Source: Neisseriaceae bacterium (GTDB taxonomy: Bacteria > Pseudomonadota > Gammaproteobacteria > Burkholderiales > Neisseriaceae). From it: a stretch of DNA of 5,496 nucleotides. This document shows positions 3,626 through 5,496 of the stretch, piece after piece. The position numbers and the translations under genes were made by a program. Where the stretch lies: NCBI GenBank assembly GCA_017446355.1, contig JAFSQZ010000179.1, positions 1 to 5,496 of the forward strand, given 5' to 3'. Numbering within the stretch: position 1 is the first letter of the stretch; every line of letters begins with the position of its first letter. The notes beneath the pieces were generated by a model. That model saw only the letters and a list, made by a program, of their open reading frames with translations, searched no databases and had not been told where the DNA came from.

Positions 3626-5496
3626 TTACGCGTCTTGTGTGTCCACGTCAATATGCCAACGAATATGGTGGGTGCGTTGTTGTTCTAATAGTTGTTGCCA
3701 TAGGCTTAAAGCGTGGTGTAATTGTTTGCGGTCGGTGCTTTCTAGAAATATTTGTGCTCGTTCGCGTTGTGCAAGCCGTACCATTTGCATAGGCATAACG
3801 GGGGTTTGTTGGACGTTTTCAGGCAGCATTGGTGTGATGATTTGGCGAATAGCGTTTAGCCAATCAGCGGCTTGTTGCATTTGCGGTGCATCGGCACGAA
3901 TGGCTGCCTGAAAAGAAAAAGGTGGCAGTGAAAAGAGTTTCCGTTCACTTAATTCTTGTTGGGCAAATTGTGCGTAGTTTTGTGTTTTGATGGCGTGAAA
4001 TACAGTGTGTTCAGGCAGCCTTGTTTGAATCATAACTTTGCCTGCTGTGTCGCTGCGTCCTGAACGTCCTGAAACTTGCATCAATTCGGCAAATAAATGT
4101 TCGGGCGCACGAAAGTCGCTACTGAATAAAGATGCGTCAGCGTTGATGATGATTGCTAAATTGAGTTGTGCAAAATCGTGTCCTTTGGCAAGCATTTGTG
4201 TGCCAATCAGGATATCAATTTGATTGGCGTGAATGGCTTGATAGAGTTTTTGCCAATCGTTTTTTTTGCTGATGCTGTCGCGGTCTACGCGTGCAATACG
4301 TGCGTTGGGTAAGCAGTGGCGTAAGGTTTCTTCAATGCGTTGCGTGCCGTGTCCGACTGCGGTTAAATCTTGATTGCCGCATTCTGGGCAGGCGCGTGCA
4401 ATAGGCTGCCTGAAATCGCAGTGATGACAACGTAATTGTCGGGAGCGTTGATGCAAGACGAGTTTGGCGGAGCAGTGTGGACAACCAAAAGTGTGTCCGC
4501 AATCGGCACAAAATAGGGCAGGGGCAAATCCACGACGGTTTAAATAAACCAAAGATAAGCCGCCTTGTTGATGGTTTTTTTGTAATAATTCAATGACTTG
4601 TTGTGATATGCCGTTGTTTAGGGTTAAGCGACGAATGTCTAATAAATGTATTTCAGGCAGCTTGGCGTTTTGATGGGCGCGTTGGGTTAAGGTGAGTAAT
4701 TGATAGGCGTTTGTTTGTGCTTTGTGCCAGCTTTCTAAACTGGGTGTGGCACTGCCTAAAACAATGGGACATTGTGTTTGATGCGCACGCCATACTGCTA
4801 AATCTCGTGCGTGGTAACGTAGTTCGTTGTCTTGTTTAAATGAGGAATCGTGTTCTTCGTCAACCACAATTAAACCTAAATCGGCAATGGGTGTGAACAC
4901 TGATAAACGTGTGCCAATAATCAATTTTGCTTCACCTGTTAGGGCGCGTAAATAGTCGCGAGAGCGTTGTGCTGGGGGCGTTTGGCTGTGCAATATTGCT
5001 AATGGTATGTTGGGAAAACGTTTTTCTATGCGTGTTAAGAGTTGTGGCGTTAAATTGATTTCAGGCAGCATAAATAAAACTTGTTTACCTGCTTTTAATA
5101 CGCTTGCCATCATTTCAAAGTAGACTTCGGTTTTGCCGCTGCCTGTAATGCCATGTAGCAAGAATGCTTGATATGAGCCTAATTTGTTTTGCACGGCTTG
5201 GACGGCTTGTTGTTGTTCTTTATTGAGTTTGAATGGCGGCTCACCAATGGAGGGTAAATGTTGTTCTTTGATTTCAAGCCATTGATGTTTTTCATAAGTT
5301 TTTAATAGGGCGGCTGCGTTGGTGTTGAGTTTTTTTAAACTGGCTAAATCATAGCTGCCTGAAGATAAAGCACGCCATAATGCCCATTTTTTTACGTGTC
5401 GTTTGGACGGTTCGGGTTGTTGTTTACCCAATTCGTTGAATGAATAAAACACTGTTTTTTCAGGCAGCGAAATGGCTTTGCTTTCTTTTAAATCGG
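3626..5496 (-). CDS. priA: Primosomal protein N' (replication restart helicase PriA), N-terminus cut by right edge
   Basis: PriA recognises abandoned forks and D-loops, unwinds the lagging arm with 3'-to-5' polarity and loads the primosome. The minus-strand frame stays open to the window edge, giving 622 residues of a protein usually about 730 aa. About 110 residues, covering most of the N-terminal 3'-DNA-end-binding domain, are outside. Motifs in order: Walker A GITGSGKT (5129-5152), LPEINLTPQ (near 5040-5066), DEEH (4850-4861), GSATPS, a zinc region with eight cysteines in four CxxC pairs (4379-4510), IGTQMLAKGHDF (motif V) and QVSGRSGR (motif VI). All look intact. The GTG at 5450-5452 is an internal codon, not the start, because PriA-like sequence continues upstream of it. 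The gene converges on ponA and holds eight DUS cores. Confidence 0.97.
   Translation of the reverse strand, partial: DLKESKAISLPEKTVFYSFNELGKQQPEPSKRHVKKWALWRALSSGSYDLASLKKLNTNAAALLKTYEKHQWLEIKEQHLPSIGEPPFKLNKEQQQAVQAVQNKLGSYQAFLLHGITGSGKTEVYFEMMASVLKAGKQVLFMLPEINLTPQLLTRIEKRFPNIPLAILHSQTPPAQRSRDYLRALTGEAKLIIGTRLSVFTPIADLGLIVVDEEHDSSFKQDNELRYHARDLAVWRAHQTQCPIVLGSATPSLESWHKAQTNAYQLLTLTQRAHQNAKLPEIHLLDIRRLTLNNGISQQVIELLQKNHQQGGLSLVYLNRRGFAPALFCADCGHTFGCPHCSAKLVLHQRSRQLRCHHCDFRQPIARACPECGNQDLTAVGHGTQRIEETLRHCLPNARIARVDRDSISKKNDWQKLYQAIHANQIDILIGTQMLAKGHDFAQLNLAIIINADASLFSSDFRAPEHLFAELMQVSGRSGRSDTAGKVMIQTRLPEHTVFHAIKTQNYAQFAQQELSERKLFSLPPFSFQAAIRADAPQMQQAADWLNAIRQIITPMLPENVQQTPVMPMQMVRLAQRERAQIFLESTDRKQLHHALSLWQQLLEQQRTHHIRWHIDVDTQDA
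3818..3829 (-). repeat. DNA uptake sequence (11 of 12), in priA
   Basis: The minus strand reads ATGCTGCCTGAA: full 10-base core, one mismatch at base 2. It is in sense with priA and encodes Met-Leu-Pro-Glu in the C-terminal region. Confidence 0.87.
3901..3912 (+). repeat. DNA uptake sequence (11 of 12), in priA, antisense
   Basis: TGGCTGCCTGAA has the full core with one mismatch at base 1. It is antisense to priA, where its complement is read as Phe-Gln-Ala-Ala. Confidence 0.87.
4010..4021 (-). repeat. DNA uptake sequence, exact 12-mer, in priA
   Basis: The minus strand reads AGGCTGCCTGAA, an exact match to the 12-mer I recall as AG-simDUS. It is in sense with priA and encodes Arg-Leu-Pro-Glu shortly after helicase motif VI. 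Confidence 0.92.
4403..4414 (+). repeat. DNA uptake sequence, exact 12-mer, in priA, antisense
   Basis: AGGCTGCCTGAA on the plus strand is an exact 12-mer. It is antisense to priA, and its complement encodes Phe-Arg-Gln-Pro between two CxxC pairs of the zinc region. Confidence 0.92.
4652..4663 (-). repeat. DNA uptake sequence (11 of 12), in priA
   Basis: The minus strand reads AAGCTGCCTGAA, full core, one mismatch at base 2. It is in sense with priA and encodes Lys-Leu-Pro-Glu between the GSATPS motif and the zinc region. Confidence 0.87.
5060..5071 (-). repeat. DNA uptake sequence (11 of 12), in priA helicase motif
   Basis: The minus strand reads ATGCTGCCTGAA, full core, one mismatch at base 2. 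In sense with priA, it encodes the LPE of LPEINLTPQ, a segment conserved in PriA helicases (VPEI-type motif downstream of Walker A). Confidence 0.87.
5352..5363 (+). repeat. DNA uptake sequence (10 of 12), in priA, antisense
   Basis: TAGCTGCCTGAA keeps the 10-base core but neither flanking base of the 12-mer. It is antisense to priA and its complement is read as Ser-Gly-Ser, in a third reading phase. Confidence 0.8.
5459..5470 (-). repeat. DNA uptake sequence (10 of 12), in priA
   Basis: The minus strand reads TCGCTGCCTGAA, with the complete core but neither flanking base. It is in sense with priA and encodes Ser-Leu-Pro-Glu near the right edge of the window. Confidence 0.8.

Noticed and set aside
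5136..5147. A DUS-like GCTGCCTGTA on the plus strand
   Set aside because: Nine of ten core bases match, but the site encodes the Walker A glycine-rich loop, whose codons explain the similarity.
5450..5452. GTG as the start of priA
   Set aside because: The frame is open to the window edge and continues with family-consistent residues. PriA needs about 110 more residues upstream of the window, so this Val is internal.
1..5496. CRISPR array, tRNA or rRNA gene, insertion sequence or a novel defence system
   Set aside because: No regularly spaced repeats, cloverleaf-like segments, rRNA-like stretches or transposase motifs were seen; all three genes are recognisable housekeeping genes.

Overview
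The window is bacterial and most likely from the family Neisseriaceae. Two lines of evidence agree. The genes pilM and ponA (PBP1A) stand back to back, as they do in Neisseria and relatives, and their products resemble the neisserial proteins. The sequence also carries nine exact copies of the 10-mer GCTGCCTGAA, the core of a neisserial DNA uptake sequence (DUS). Two copies extend to the 12-mer AGGCTGCCTGAA, which I recall as the dialect described for Simonsiella muelleri (AG-simDUS). With the AT-rich composition (roughly 40% GC by eye), this suggests Simonsiella or a close relative such as Alysiella or Conchiformibius, rather than Neisseria sensu stricto. The genus is an inference.

Layout. 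Bases 1-677 (minus) hold the N-terminal part of pilM, the actin-like cytoplasmic type IV pilus assembly protein, cut by the left edge. Bases 678-853 are a divergent control region with candidate promoters on both strands around 688-715, an AT-rich palindrome and an imperfect 21-bp tandem repeat just before ponA. Bases 854-3250 (plus) are a complete ponA for the bifunctional penicillin-binding protein 1A (798 aa). Bases 3251-3625 are a non-coding gap between converging genes. It holds a long stem-loop with a T-rich tail (probable ponA terminator) and a separate imperfect inverted repeat of about 140 bp that looks like a dispersed repeat or MITE remnant. Bases 3626-5496 (minus) are most of priA, the primosomal replication-restart helicase, cut at its N-terminus by the right edge.

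How the genes relate. PilM belongs to the pilus machine that also drives DNA uptake for transformation. PBP1A builds peptidoglycan, and PriA restarts replication forks and acts in recombination. They are housekeeping genes rather than one pathway. The link with natural competence is indirect: the pilus system takes up DNA, DUS marks DNA as self, and priA, a genome-maintenance gene, carries eight of the nine DUS cores.

I see no undescribed multi-gene system. The points most worth a second look are the DUS pile-up in priA, the 140-bp inverted repeat, the strand-specific terminator and the repeated AACAAA/TTTGTT architecture upstream of ponA.
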